Assembly: GCA_964036315.1 (NCBI GenBank)
Contig: OZ038485.1
Span: 80,290,360-80,354,359 of the forward strand
Origin: Acanthosepion esculentum
Lineage: Eukaryota > Mollusca > Cephalopoda > Sepiida > Sepiidae
Length of the DNA stretch: 64,000 nt
Direction of reading: 5' to 3'
Below the pieces are notes generated by a model. That model worked only from the letters and a program-made list of their open reading frames with translations. It was not told the origin of the DNA and searched no databases. Shown in pieces: positions 63,916-64,000 of the stretch (position 1 is the first letter of the stretch; each line of letters opens with the position of its first letter). A program made the position numbers and the translations under genes.

Positions 63916-64000
63916 TAGTAAGAATTTTTAAGTGTGCAGATCTGTAGATGAAATAAATACTGTTTAAAATAAAACAGAGAGTCTACTCAAATACGGTTAT

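Larger units (their letters stand above)
52315..64000. repeat. Right copy of the long direct duplication
   Basis: Matches 1-15070 in the same orientation at very high identity and runs to the window edge. It lacks about 3.3 kb corresponding to 4532-7849 of the left copy, including transporter exons 8 and 9. The left edge in this copy cannot be checked against the left copy, which starts at the window edge. No recognisable gene in 52315-54084. Confidence 0.95.

Overview
The window reads as nuclear DNA of an animal. It is AT-rich, has spliced genes with long introns, and is dense with non-LTR, Penelope-like and Ty3/gypsy retroelements and long TA, CT, CA and TATC microsatellites. The mix of Tx1-like, RTE-like and Jockey-like LINEs with Penelope-like elements suits a mollusc, plausibly a cephalopod. 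That placement is inference; no species-specific marker was seen.

One host gene can be built completely from the sequence. It is a minus-strand SLC16-type monocarboxylate transporter with nine coding exons between 32854 and 5864, total coding length 1632 nt (543 residues plus stop). All splice sites are GT/AG, the phases agree at every junction, and the family hallmarks are present. Its introns hold most of the repeats: a Ty3/gypsy remnant with a nested LTR-like insert (28.4-31.6 kb), a Penelope-like element (21.8-23.9 kb), a diverged local tandem repeat (15.6-17.1 kb) and a 5.4 kb Tx1-like LINE (8.9-14.2 kb). Two decayed exons related to the transporter's last two exons lie outside the gene, at 5425-5545 and 52139-52210.

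The two ends of the window are near-identical direct copies: 1-15070 matches 52315-64000. Both copies run off the window. The right copy lacks about 3.3 kb, and the missing piece is the part of the left copy that carries the transporter's last two coding exons. This is either a recent tandem duplication of part of a transporter locus or two haplotypes placed in series by the assembly.

Left to right: duplicated block with a decayed Jockey-like LINE (1-4.5 kb); 3' end of the transporter (5.4-6.9 kb); Penelope fragment and Tx1-like LINE (8.0-14.2 kb); transporter exons and repeat-filled introns (15-33 kb); fragments of a Tx1-like LINE (33.9-35.1 kb) and an RTE-like LINE (36.4-39.8 kb); a nearly full-length Ty3/gypsy element with 220 bp LTRs, a 5 bp target duplication and an unusual 62 bp leader repeat (41.7-47.0 kb); foldback and TA-associated repeats (47.3-49.8 kb); an RTE-like 3' fragment (50.5-51.3 kb); and the second copy of the duplicated block (52.3-64 kb). 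All retroelement reading frames are broken by stops or frameshifts.
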